Source: an uncultured Acidimicrobiales bacterium
GTDB taxonomy: Bacteria; Actinomycetota; Acidimicrobiia; Acidimicrobiales; SZUA-35
DNA: 64,000 bases
Direction of reading: 5' to 3'
NCBI GenBank assembly: GCA_938021675.1
Contig: CALIFY010000025.1
Location: 1-64,000 of the forward strand
Of the stretch, positions 10,781-19,055 are shown in pieces; within the stretch, counting starts at the first letter, position 1, and every line of letters begins with the position of its first letter. The position numbers and the translations under genes are program-made. The notes beneath the pieces were generated by a model. The model did no database searches and was not told where the DNA came from. It worked only from the letters and a program-made list of their open reading frames with translations.

Positions 10781-11698
10781 TCATGGCGATTCACCCGCCC
10801 GTTGCGCGGTGATCATCGTGCCGATGCCAGCGTCGGTGAATAGCTCGAGTAGAAGAACGTGGGGAACACGCCCATCGAGCAGATGAGCGCTGGCGGCGCC
10901 AGACCGAACCGCTTCGATACATGATTGAACCTTTGGGACCATCCCGCCGGCGATGGTCCCAGCGGCCATTCCGGCTTCCAGATCTGCCACGGTGGCCTGA
11001 GCAATCGTCGAGCTCGGGTCGTCGATGTCGGCCAACAGGCCGCTGACGTCGGTGAGGAACACGACTTTTTCGGCTCCGAGGGCACCCCCTAGGGCCCCAG
11101 CGACAGTATCGGCGTTGATATTGAGCGCCTGGCCGTCCTCGTCAGATCCAATCGAGGAGACGACAGGAATCATGTCTTCACTGAGAAGGCGCTCCACGAT
11201 CCCGGTGTTGACCGAAGCCACATCGCCAACCAAGCCGAGCGCGGGATCCCGCAGCTTGGCCCGAATGAGCCCCCCATCCTCACCTGACATGCCGACCGCA
11301 TAGGCACCGTGGACGTTGATCCGTCCAATAATGTTCCGGCCGATACGACCGACGAGCACCATCCTGGCGACGTCGAGCGTTTCGGCATCGGTTACCCGGA
11401 GCCCATCGCGAAACTCGGCCTTCTTCCCAAGCCGATCGAGCAACTCCCCAATCTGAGGGCCACCACCATGGACTACCACCGGGCGAAGCCCGACGGACCG
11501 CAACATGACGATGTCCTCGGCGAATGTGGTCAGCACCTCATCGTCGATCATGGCGTTTCCACCAAGTTTTACGACTATGACCGCACCTCGGAACCGTTGA
11601 ATGTATGGCAACGCTTCGAGCAATGCCCTGGTTCGCAGCTCCGGCGAATAGCCACGATCGGTTATCGCCTTCTCGGTCTGGTGGGGGGCGACGTCCAT
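10781..11698 (-). CDS. argB: Acetylglutamate kinase
   Basis: It phosphorylates N-acetylglutamate and is usually the feedback-controlled step in organisms with the acetyl cycle. The 305-residue protein has the amino-acid-kinase fold: VVKLGGNAM near 43-51, VVHGGGPQI and the nucleotide-binding segment GGMVPKVQSCIEAV. An N-terminal helix (ALLEALPYIQRFRG) of the kind linked to arginine inhibition in hexameric enzymes is present, so arginine-sensitive regulation is likely. Its start overlaps the argJ stop by one base (TGATG). Confidence 0.96.
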   Translation of the reverse strand: MDVAPHQTEKAITDRGYSPELRTRALLEALPYIQRFRGAVIVVKLGGNAMIDDEVLTTFAEDIVMLRSVGLRPVVVHGGGPQIGELLDRLGKKAEFRDGLRVTDAETLDVARMVLVGRIGRNIIGRINVHGAYAVGMSGEDGGLIRAKLRDPALGLVGDVASVNTGIVERLLSEDMIPVVSSIGSDEDGQALNINADTVAGALGGALGAEKVVFLTDVSGLLADIDDPSSTIAQATVADLEAGMAAGTIAGGMVPKVQSCIEAVRSGAASAHLLDGRVPHVLLLELFTDAGIGTMITAQRAGESP

Positions 11699-12876
11699 CA
11701 GCTCGTGCCCATATTCTCGTCGATGTATGCGTGGGTCAGATCGGTGGTGACGATCTGGCTCCGCCCGGGCCCTTGTCCGAGATCGATGTCCAGGTCGAGC
11801 CGCCGTTGGTTCATCACCTCTGCCAGCGCACCGGTCTCAGGTTCGGTCGCCTTCCCCATTTCGAAGGTGGGGATTCCCCCGTAGCTGATGGTCAATGTGT
11901 CGGGAGAAAACGCCTCAGCCGCTGAGCCGGCCTCAGCGGCGATACGGCCCCAGTACGGATCCTTTCCGTACCACGAACACTTGATCAGCTGACAGTTGGC
12001 AATACTCCGGGCAACCGTTGCGGCATCAGCATCGGAGGACGCGCCGGAAACGGTGATGAAAACCGTTTTGGTCGAACCCTCGGCATCGTCGGCCATCATG
12101 ACCGCCAGCTCGGTGCAGACTTCGGTCAGCGGGGCCAACAGCGAAGCGATGTCCTCAGGGCGACCGGCTCGACCGTTGGCCAGCAACAGGACCGTGTCGT
12201 TGGTCGACTCGGCACCGTCTACCGTCAACCGATTGAAGGTGGACTCGACCGCTTGGACCAAGAGACCGGATGCCTCATCTGGGGTGAGGGCGGCGTCTGT
12301 GGTTATGACCGACAACATGGTGGCCATGTTCGGTTCCAACATGGCCGAACCCTTGGCGATTCCGCCGAAGGTGGTGACCAGACCGTCAACGTCGGCCGTG
12401 ACTGTAGCTAGCTTCTCGCGGCTATCGGTGGTCAACATCGCGGTAGCGGCGGCGAGGCCACCGTCGGGTGACAACGCTTCGACCGCGTGCGGAATACCAC
12501 TTTCGATCGCTTCCATCGGAAGAGGGAAACCGATCAGACCGGTGCTGCACACGAGGACGTGATGCGAGTCTACGTCGAGCGCTTTCGCCGTCTGCGACGC
12601 CATGACAGCTGCATCGCGCATGCCATCGGGCCCGGTGGCGGCGTTGGCATTGCCGCTGTTAATTATGACGGCGGCCGCCCTCCCAGCCGACCGAGCAAGA
12701 TTGTGGCGGCTCACCGTGACCGGAGCGGCCGTCATCTTGTTGCGGGTAAACACTCCGGCCGCGGTGACCGGGGTCCGGTCCTCGCTGGCGATCAACGCCA
12801 AGTCAGGACGGTTCGACGACTTGATCCCACAGGAAAGGCCGGAAGCGACAAAGCCGGGAACATCGGTCACGCTCAT
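11698..12876 (-). CDS. argJ: Ornithine acetyltransferase / N-acetylglutamate synthase ArgJ
   Basis: It transfers acetyl groups from acetylornithine back to glutamate; bifunctional forms also use acetyl-CoA. The 392-residue precursor has the self-cleavage motif in ATAMLTTDS, where the Thr after Met-Leu would become the nucleophile of the beta chain. It also has NSGNANAATG and QLIKCSWYGKDPYWGR. Start at ATG 12876 overlaps the argC stop (ATGA); the 21-codon upstream extension was rejected. No separate argA-like gene is seen, consistent with ArgJ recycling. Mono- versus bifunctionality cannot be told from sequence. Confidence 0.95.
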   Translation of the reverse strand: MSVTDVPGFVASGLSCGIKSSNRPDLALIASEDRTPVTAAGVFTRNKMTAAPVTVSRHNLARSAGRAAAVIINSGNANAATGPDGMRDAAVMASQTAKALDVDSHHVLVCSTGLIGFPLPMEAIESGIPHAVEALSPDGGLAAATAMLTTDSREKLATVTADVDGLVTTFGGIAKGSAMLEPNMATMLSVITTDAALTPDEASGLLVQAVESTFNRLTVDGAESTNDTVLLLANGRAGRPEDIASLLAPLTEVCTELAVMMADDAEGSTKTVFITVSGASSDADAATVARSIANCQLIKCSWYGKDPYWGRIAAEAGSAAEAFSPDTLTISYGGIPTFEMGKATEPETGALAEVMNQRRLDLDIDLGQGPGRSQIVTTDLTHAYIDENMGTS

Positions 12877-13934
12877 GGAAATACCCCGATCGTGTTCAGA
12901 CCATCGGTTTCTGGAAGCCCGTTGGCGATGTTGGCGCACTGTATCGCCATCCCAGAGGCCCCCTTCATCAGGTTGTCGATGGCCCCAATAGCCATCACAA
13001 CACCGGTTCGTTCGTCGACCCGAGCCGTGAGGTGCACCGAATTCGATCCGGCCACCGACTTGGTCGCCGGACTCCGTTCGTCGACGACGATGAACGGCTC
13101 GTCTTGGTAAAAGTTGGCCATGGCCGAGAGCGCCTCATCGGTAGTACACGCCGCCGCTGGCCGCCCGTAACACGTGGCCAGAATACCTCGGTTCATCGGG
13201 GCGAGATGTGGCGTAAACAACACCGATACCGGTCGCCCGCTCAGAGCGGCCAGGGCCTGCTCGATCTCGGGGGTGTGTCGATGGGTGAGAAGCCCATACG
13301 CCGCCACGTTCTCGTCAACCGCGCAGAATGTGGTGGCCGGTTTCGGTGGTCGCCCAGCGCCGCTTACACCGGTGATCAAATCGACGATCAATCCGTCGGG
13401 TTCCACCAACCCGGCGTCCAGCAAGGGAGCCAGGGTCAGTATCGCGGCCGCCGCGTTACATCCGGTGGCGGCGACGAGTTTGGCGGTGGCGATCTCAGAC
13501 CGGAATAGTTCTGGAAGGCCGTAGATCGCTTGAGACAACAGATCGGGGCTGGTGTGATCGGCGCCGTACCATTGCGGATACAGGGCCGGATCGTTGAGCC
13601 GAAAGTCGGAGCCGAGATCGATGATGACCCCGACGTTCCCCACCAAGTCAGGGACCACGTTCATGCTGACCCCGTGAGGTAATCCGCAGAACACGACATC
13701 CAGCCCGTCGAAACGAGCTGGATCGTATACGTCGAAACATCGATCGCTATACGCCAAGGCGAGGCTCGGATACAGATCGGCGATCGCTGTCCCGGCCATA
13801 CTGTCGCCAGAGGCGACCGACAGCTCCAATTGGGGATGACCGGCGATGAGCCGTAACAATTCGGCACCGGTGTAGCCCGAAGCACCAACTATTCCCGCCG
13901 TGAGGATCTTCCGTTCGGTCACCTGGTTGATCAT
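12873..13934 (-). CDS. argC: N-acetyl-gamma-glutamyl-phosphate reductase
   Basis: It reduces acetylglutamyl phosphate to the semialdehyde with NADPH. The 353-residue protein has the nucleotide motif GIVGASGYTGAELLRL near the N-terminus, FCGLPHGVS, and the catalytic cysteine in ATGCNAAAAILTLAPLL. The GCNA context resembles the LysY-like branch of the ArgC/LysY family more than the GCYPT form, but every neighbour is an arginine gene. ATG at 13934 is used; a GTG at 13922 (VTERKILTAG) is equally possible since neither has a clear Shine-Dalgarno. It is the first gene of the operon. Confidence 0.94.
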   Translation of the reverse strand: MINQVTERKILTAGIVGASGYTGAELLRLIAGHPQLELSVASGDSMAGTAIADLYPSLALAYSDRCFDVYDPARFDGLDVVFCGLPHGVSMNVVPDLVGNVGVIIDLGSDFRLNDPALYPQWYGADHTSPDLLSQAIYGLPELFRSEIATAKLVAATGCNAAAAILTLAPLLDAGLVEPDGLIVDLITGVSGAGRPPKPATTFCAVDENVAAYGLLTHRHTPEIEQALAALSGRPVSVLFTPHLAPMNRGILATCYGRPAAACTTDEALSAMANFYQDEPFIVVDERSPATKSVAGSNSVHLTARVDERTGVVMAIGAIDNLMKGASGMAIQCANIANGLPETDGLNTIGVFP

Positions 13935-13943
13935 ACGGCGATC

Positions 13944-13972
13944 GCAATAGTTATGCACATGAATTAATTGGA
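13944..13972 (-). promoter_or_regulatory. Putative ArgR operator before argC
   Basis: On the minus strand ATTCA is followed by TG and TGCAT, within an A+T-rich stretch (TTAATTCATGTGCATAAC) just upstream of argC. These match the inner half-sites of the ARG-box consensus (TGMAT-N4-ATKCA); the outer half-sites are poor. Position directly before the first arg gene and the presence of argR in the operon support the call. Confidence 0.45.
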
Positions 13973-14002
13973 CCCCGGATTTTCGACTACCCTGCCTGTT
14001 CG

Positions 14003-14629
14003 GTGAGCACTTTGGTCGGGGTTTGTGGCGGCAGCGGGTCTGGCAAGACCACGTTGGCTCGACGACTGGTCGATGAACTCGGGAATGGTCAAGCCACCAG
14101 TGTGTCTTTTGATTCGTACTATCGCGATCACGGCCACCTGTCCGTGGAAGAGCGAGCGGCGGTTAACTTCGATCACCCGGACTCGCTCGACGTCGATCTG
14201 CTCATCGACCACCTTCGCTCCCTCAAACGGGGAGACAAGGTGGCCGTACCCGTCTATGATTTCGCCACCCACACTCGATCGGGCGACTTCGAGGTGATCG
14301 AACCTCAACCGTTTGTCATCATCGAAGGCATCCTGCTGTTCAGTTCCGAGATCGTACGTGACACCCTGGATTGCCTCATCTTCCGAGACTGCCCGGAAGA
14401 TGTTCGCGCCGGTCGACGGATGCGCCGCGACATCGACAAACGAGGTCGGACTCCGGCTTCGGTTCGGACCCAATGGGAAACAACCGTGCTACCAATGCAC
14501 GCCATTCACGTGGCACCATTCGCTCACCACGCCGACATCGTCACCACCAGCGATCAAGATCTCGACGACATCGTTCGTGTCATCGCCGCCACGCTGCGCA
14601 AAGGACACAAGTCACTAGAAGCCAGCTAG
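14003..14629 (+). CDS. udk: Uridine kinase
   Basis: A pyrimidine salvage enzyme phosphorylating uridine or cytidine. The 208-residue protein has the P-loop GGSGSGKTT (about 9-17), FDSYYRDHGHLS, the NFDHPDSLD motif characteristic of uridine kinases, VPVYDFATHTR, and the lid FRDCPEDVRAGRRMRRD. GTG at 14003 gives the family's normal N-terminus immediately before the P-loop strand. It is divergent from argC, sharing a 68-base region, and ends at a strong hairpin. Confidence 0.94.
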   Translation: MSTLVGVCGGSGSGKTTLARRLVDELGNGQATSVSFDSYYRDHGHLSVEERAAVNFDHPDSLDVDLLIDHLRSLKRGDKVAVPVYDFATHTRSGDFEVIEPQPFVIIEGILLFSSEIVRDTLDCLIFRDCPEDVRAGRRMRRDIDKRGRTPASVRTQWETTVLPMHAIHVAPFAHHADIVTTSDQDLDDIVRVIAATLRKGHKSLEAS

Positions 14630-14640
14630 CCGCCAACCGC

Positions 14641-14673
14641 GATTCGGGCCGATGTAACGCGTCGGCCCGAATC
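14641..14673. terminator. Perfect 12-bp hairpin between convergent udk and pepF
   Basis: GATTCGGGCCGA at 14641-14652 pairs exactly with 14662-14673 across a 9-base loop. It lies 11 bases after the udk stop and 16 bases after the pepF stop, so it can serve both strands. There is no long T run, as is common in high-GC actinobacteria. Confidence 0.8.
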
Positions 14674-14689
14674 ACAGCCGACCAGCGAG

Positions 14690-16507
14690 CTATATCCGAC
14701 CAGCGGCAAGCGCCGCCTCCTCAGCCCGGTTGAGCTGGTTGTCGACGATTTGAAGGCCACCATCCCAAAACGCCGGGTCGGCGAGGTCGCAGTCGACGAT
14801 AGCGCCAAGCTCTTCTGGCGAACGGGACCCTCCCGCTCGCAAAAGCTCGAGGTAGGCCGGCACAAACGCGTCGCCTTCGACTTCGTAGCGGGCATAGACC
14901 GACAGGGCGAGCAACTGACCATAGGCGTAGGCGTACACGTACCCCGGCGTGCCCATGAAGTGAGGAACATAGGACCACCAGCTGGCGTAGTTGTCGCTCA
15001 AATCAACCGAATCGCCCATCATGTCGGTCTGACTCCCCATCCACAGCTCGCCGAAACGATCGACCGAAAGTTCACCCGCTTCCCGCCGCTCGGTATGGCA
15101 GGCATGCTCGAACCGATTCATGGCCACCTGGCGGAACACCGTCGCTACCGAATCGTCTACCACCGAGGCCAGAATGGCAAACCGCTCTCCCGGATCTTCG
15201 AGCATGTCGAGGAGCCGGTTGTTCGTTACGGTCTCACCGAACACCGATGCCGTTTCGGCCAGCGTCAGCGGCGTCGACTGATGGTAGATGCCCTGTTCCC
15301 GGGCAAGGTAACCATGAACGCCGTGACCGAGCTCATGGGCCAGGGTCAACACATCGCGAGACCGGCCGGTCCAGTTCAATAAGACGTATGGGTGGTGGCT
15401 CGGTACCGCATAGGCGCAAAACGCCCCCGGCTGCTTACCGGGCCGAATCGGAGCATCGATCCATCGCTCGTCGATGAAACGGCCGACGATGTCGGCCAGC
15501 TCAGGAGAGAACGACCGGTACGCGTCACGCACGATTTCGGTCCCCTCGGACCAGCCAACCTGCTGTTGCCCATCGGCTACCGCCGCCATCCGGTCGTAGT
15601 CGGAAAGACGGTCCAGCCCAATCGCTTTCGCCTTCAGCCGATACCACCGTTGCGGGATGTCGTACCGGTCGACGACAGCGGACACCAACGCCTCAACCGA
15701 CGAGTCGCTCGCCTCATTGGACAGATTTCGGCTCGACAACCACGACGGAAAATTGCGGATTCGATCCTGAACCGATTTGTCGAGCAGCAGCGTGTTGTAG
15801 ATAAAGGCCCGGGTCCGCAGGCCGGGTGCCAAACCGGCGGTTACCGCATCGGCCGCCTGCTCCCGAATCGACCGGTCCGGATGTTGCAATAGTGACAGGC
15901 CCTCCTCCAGCGATGCGGTGCGGGTCTCCACGCTGTCTTCGCCTGTCGCCTCGGGGAGCTCGACGGTAATGGCCGACGTAAGCTCCGAGAACAATCTCAC
16001 CCAAGCCGACGCTCCAGACACCGAGGTTTCGAGAAGCACCGTCTCCTCAGCCTCGCTGAGCATATGGGGCCGGGTCCGGCGGGTATTCTCCAGATGATGG
16101 CGGCAGAACGCCAGCCGATCATCGGCCAGCACCATGGCTGCATGCTCATCGTCGGCGGCGGCGAACTCGAGATCAATGAACACCAACTGGGAGGCGATCG
16201 ACGTCGCCTCTTCCTGCAGCCGCTGCATGAGTGCTCCACGCTCAGGGTCTGCGGTGTTTTCAGAGAACCGCAGCATGCCGTAGTGACCGGCCCGGCTCAG
16301 AAACTCATTCGTCTCGGCCAACGACGTCATTAACTCTGCCAGTGTTGCTGCATCGAGCGTGGCGACCGTACCTCGGTACGCCTCGAGCGAGGTAGCCATC
16401 GCCTTCGCTCGATCGATCAAATCCAGCGGCGAGTCGACACCGGTCAGCAGTGACTCGAGATCCCAGGCGACATCGGCGGCCGTCAGGTCGGCTTCTGTTG
16501 TACTCAT
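14690..16507 (-). CDS. pepF: Oligoendopeptidase F, M3 family metallopeptidase
   Basis: A cytosolic zinc peptidase that trims oligopeptides. The 605-residue protein has the M3 signature HELGHG at about 391-396 in LTLAHELGHGVHGYLA, with the downstream glutamate in TASVFGETVTN as third ligand. The N-terminal helical half (PepF_N-type) and GAFCAYAVPSHHPYVLLN match the PepF/M3B branch. No signal peptide is seen. Length is standard at about 600. It is convergent with udk and stands alone. Confidence 0.94.
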   Translation of the reverse strand: MSTTEADLTAADVAWDLESLLTGVDSPLDLIDRAKAMATSLEAYRGTVATLDAATLAELMTSLAETNEFLSRAGHYGMLRFSENTADPERGALMQRLQEEATSIASQLVFIDLEFAAADDEHAAMVLADDRLAFCRHHLENTRRTRPHMLSEAEETVLLETSVSGASAWVRLFSELTSAITVELPEATGEDSVETRTASLEEGLSLLQHPDRSIREQAADAVTAGLAPGLRTRAFIYNTLLLDKSVQDRIRNFPSWLSSRNLSNEASDSSVEALVSAVVDRYDIPQRWYRLKAKAIGLDRLSDYDRMAAVADGQQQVGWSEGTEIVRDAYRSFSPELADIVGRFIDERWIDAPIRPGKQPGAFCAYAVPSHHPYVLLNWTGRSRDVLTLAHELGHGVHGYLAREQGIYHQSTPLTLAETASVFGETVTNNRLLDMLEDPGERFAILASVVDDSVATVFRQVAMNRFEHACHTERREAGELSVDRFGELWMGSQTDMMGDSVDLSDNYASWWSYVPHFMGTPGYVYAYAYGQLLALSVYARYEVEGDAFVPAYLELLRAGGSRSPEELGAIVDCDLADPAFWDGGLQIVDNQLNRAEEAALAAGRI

Positions 16508-16649
16508 GAAGCCAGACTAGCTTCGTCGACCGACAGACGATCCGACCCGGCGATCGGAACCCCCAGAAAGATCCTGGGTGTATTCGGCGTACAGATCATT
16601 GACGATGACGCGCCCTCGGTTCGGGTTCACCTTGTTCCTCGGCCTTGTT

Positions 16650-16928
16650 TCAACGTTTCGGGGCCTGTTGTTTCAACATCATCGCACTGCCGGACTCGGC
16701 CTCCGCCAGAAGTTTCTTCAACTGCTCGTTCTCGGCTTCGAGCTGTTTCAGGCGTTTCGCATTCTCGGCATTCGCTCCCCCGTATTCGCCCAGCCACCGA
16801 TGCCAAGTCGACTCTGGGATCTCGAGTTGTCGACACACGTCGACCAACTCCATCCCACCGGACATCAGCTCGTGACCATCGGCCAACTTCCGGATGATTT
16901 GTTCCGGAGTTTCTCCCCGTTCTGTCAT
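16650..16928 (-). CDS. IS3-type OrfA-like transposase subunit, orphan
   Basis: The 92-residue protein resembles OrfA of IS3-family elements: TPEQIIRKLADG, a helix-turn-helix (LVDVCRQLEIPESTWHRW, about 26-43), the conserved EYGG, and a leucine-zipper coiled coil (AKRLKQLEAENEQLKKLLAEAE). No OrfB with a DDE catalytic domain follows in any frame, and no terminal inverted repeats were recognised. It is probably the remnant of an insertion, or a domesticated DNA-binding protein. ATG at 16928 is used; 35 upstream codons look non-coding. Confidence 0.75.
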   Translation of the reverse strand: MTERGETPEQIIRKLADGHELMSGGMELVDVCRQLEIPESTWHRWLGEYGGANAENAKRLKQLEAENEQLKKLLAEAESGSAMMLKQQAPKR

Positions 16929-16980
16929 AACAATTCCTTTCCAGCCCGCCGAGCAGAAGAACATCAGACCCGAAAAGCTC

Positions 16981-18099
16981 CTAGCGGCTGTAGGTCTCGG
17001 TCGTGACCTGTCCGTCTGGGGTCGTGAAGACAAAGTCGACCGTTGTGTCGGTCACGGTGTAGTCGGTCGAACCGATGGCTCCATCCATCTCGAACTCCAA
17101 CCGGTATGAGTTGTCACCCAGGTCCTCGAAGCTGGTGATCGTCGCCCCCGGCAGTGGTTCTCCCGCATTACGGATGGCCGGAGTAGTAGGTTGTGGTTCG
17201 ACTTGGTCGGTGGCCTGGACAACCCCCACCAGCCCGCCGTTGATATACGGATAACTGGACGTGCCGTGATAGTGGTAGGTGCCCTCGGCTCCAACGTGAC
17301 CGTTGTACTCGTCCAAGTCCTCCACTGGCCGGCCGTCCGGCTCGGTTGAGCCGTAGATCGCAAACCCATCGAGGGCGTAGGCAATCGGATTGCCCTCCCC
17401 AACGGCCTCTTGCAGATGCAGCGGAGCAGTGTGGTAGTGGTAGTCGTCGGCCCGTCCACAGTGTCCGCCGAACTCGTCGAGTTCACCGGCCAGGAAGGCA
17501 TCGTCGCCTCTGTTGTTCAACGCATTGAAGATTGGAACCCCGTTGACCGCAAGAGCGATCGCCCCCCGAAAGAGTCCGGTCCTAGCTGAAATCGGTTCGT
17601 CCGCCAGCTCCGGAGTGATGGGGAATCGCCAGGCATTGTCGCCTGTGTAGTCCTGAGGGATGGGGACCTGCTGTTGCCAATTTGTTATCCCCACCATCAT
17701 CGGGTGCGTCGGCAGGCTATTGCACTCGACCATCCACACCTCACCGCTGGTGAAAGCAGCCACGGTGTCGGCAAACGCGTCGAAGCCTGCGAGCCCATCG
17801 GCCGTCGTCGACGCCGGTTCTGGAGCCGTTCCGCTGGAGGCAACGGCAGTAGTGGCCGCCGCGGTGCCGGTCGTATTCGAACTGCACGCGGCGAGAAGGA
17901 TCGCCCCGAGGCCGACTGCACCGGTTCGAATCGCGGTCCGCCGATCGAGCACCGGTGAGCCGTGGGGCGGTGTGCGCCGGGCAACGTGGCCGGGATGGTG
18001 AGGGTGCACGTGGTCGTGGTGACGGTCGTAATGAGAGTCGTCATGAGGGTGAGAGTGGTCGTGGGAGTGGGAGTGAGAGTGGTCGTGGGAGTGGCTCAT
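16981..18099 (-). CDS. YHYH-domain lipoprotein with a histidine-rich N-terminus
   Basis: The 372-residue protein has three parts. Residues 1-38 hold 17 histidines, mostly His-Ser/Asp-His repeats. An RR-containing hydrophobic signal follows, with Arg53-Arg54 and a lipobox LAAC ending at Cys72, so export as a lipoprotein (possibly Tat) is predicted. The C-terminal region carries the YHYH signature twice, at about 220-223 and 275-278, with GGHCG and ALDGFAIYG between. The function of YHYH proteins is unknown to me; metal binding is an inference. GGAG lies 9 bases before ATG 18099. It is downstream of a second lipoprotein gene and near a two-component system. Confidence 0.88.
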   Translation of the reverse strand: MSHSHDHSHSHSHDHSHPHDDSHYDRHHDHVHPHHPGHVARRTPPHGSPVLDRRTAIRTGAVGLGAILLAACSSNTTGTAAATTAVASSGTAPEPASTTADGLAGFDAFADTVAAFTSGEVWMVECNSLPTHPMMVGITNWQQQVPIPQDYTGDNAWRFPITPELADEPISARTGLFRGAIALAVNGVPIFNALNNRGDDAFLAGELDEFGGHCGRADDYHYHTAPLHLQEAVGEGNPIAYALDGFAIYGSTEPDGRPVEDLDEYNGHVGAEGTYHYHGTSSYPYINGGLVGVVQATDQVEPQPTTPAIRNAGEPLPGATITSFEDLGDNSYRLEFEMDGAIGSTDYTVTDTTVDFVFTTPDGQVTTETYSR

Positions 18100-18157
18100 G
18101 TACGGTTCTCCGTTCAGAGTTCTTCTGGATCTGCTCAATCGTCCGACTGCGGCCCGT

Positions 18158-18880
18158 TCACGAGACCGTTGTGCGGAACAGGACCGTGTTGTCGATCTCC
18201 AGGTCGGCCCCCCAGACGAGTTGCGCCGAGGGGTCCCAGCTGATCTGGTCGTAGCCATCCTTCGGATCCACATCAGCGGCACTCCAAACGGTGGCGTCGA
18301 CCCAGCTGCTGTCGTCGAAGTCGACCGTCGTCCAGTCGGTCGGGGTGTCGAGGATCGAGAACTCACACGCTGTATCCGGATCATCGGACCGTTCGCACTC
18401 GGTATTCAGCGGCGCCTGGTGGACCACGAACGCCGACCAGCCAGAATCGGTAACGGCAACGACTTCGCCGGTCGCCTCCTCGGTGATTTGGGCGATGATT
18501 CCACCGTCGCCCATTTGCTGATTCTGTTCACCGATGTATTCGATACCCGAGTCGGTTTCTTTGTAGTCCTTCGCTTCGATGGCGACGACGAACGGGGTGG
18601 TGGCTTCGAACGCGAACGTCTCCGCGTTGAAGGAGCGCTCGGTCGTGATCGGCACCGAGTCCTCGCCCACCAACTCACCGTCGACGAACACGGCGCTCCA
18701 GTTGTCCGCCCACACCTCAACACGGAAGGTCGATTCGTCGCCCGACGGAGTGCTTGCCGTATCCACAAGTTCCGTTTCGTCCTGGACCACACCGTCAACT
18801 ACTCCGGTCGTCGTCGTATCCGATCCGCACCCGGAGGCGAGAATCGCAGCGGCGATGACGAATGAATAGGTCCGACTCAT
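18158..18880 (-). CDS. Predicted lipoprotein with a jelly-roll-like domain
   Basis: The 240-residue protein starts with a lipoprotein-type signal (AAAILASGC, Cys18) and a Thr/Asp-rich linker. The rest reads as a beta-sandwich: VEVWADNWSAVFVDGELVGE, then FDDSSWVDATVWSA and a C-terminal DLEIDNTVLFR. Such endings are typical of galactose-binding-like domains fused to glycosidases, so carbohydrate or cell-surface ligand binding is possible but unproven. GGAGAG lies 4 bases before ATG 18880. It is 58 bases upstream of the YHYH gene, so they are probably one transcript, divergent from the histidine kinase gene. Confidence 0.72.
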   Translation of the reverse strand: MSRTYSFVIAAAILASGCGSDTTTTGVVDGVVQDETELVDTASTPSGDESTFRVEVWADNWSAVFVDGELVGEDSVPITTERSFNAETFAFEATTPFVVAIEAKDYKETDSGIEYIGEQNQQMGDGGIIAQITEEATGEVVAVTDSGWSAFVVHQAPLNTECERSDDPDTACEFSILDTPTDWTTVDFDDSSWVDATVWSAADVDPKDGYDQISWDPSAQLVWGADLEIDNTVLFRTTVS

Positions 18881-18903
18881 GGGGCTCTCCGGTCGTTTGT
18901 CGG

Positions 18904-18963
18904 GGTACTTCTTTGACTGCTTCGGTTCAAACATATGAAGTTCCTCGCTGCGCCGGAAGTACC
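18904..18963. promoter_or_regulatory. Repeated GAAGTACC-like elements in the divergent lipoprotein/kinase intergenic region
   Basis: GGTACTTC (18904-18911) is the inverse of GAAGTACC (18956-18963), and a near copy GAAGTTCC (18937-18944) lies between, 19 bases from the latter. Repeats of this kind between divergent promoters suit dimeric response-regulator binding. The link to the adjacent regulator is inference. Confidence 0.4.
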
Positions 18964-19055
18964 GGTCGGCACCGATGTGGCGGAACTGCACCTGCCGATC
19001 AGCACGTGTTGACCGGCACTTGTCCTTTAGGCCCAATCGTCCGACACTGGAGGCC

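Noticed and set aside
18000-18099. GTGGTCGTGGGAGTG-rich stretch as a DNA repeat or CRISPR-like array
   Set aside because: It simply encodes the His-Ser/Asp-His repeats of the YHYH protein; there are no spacers.
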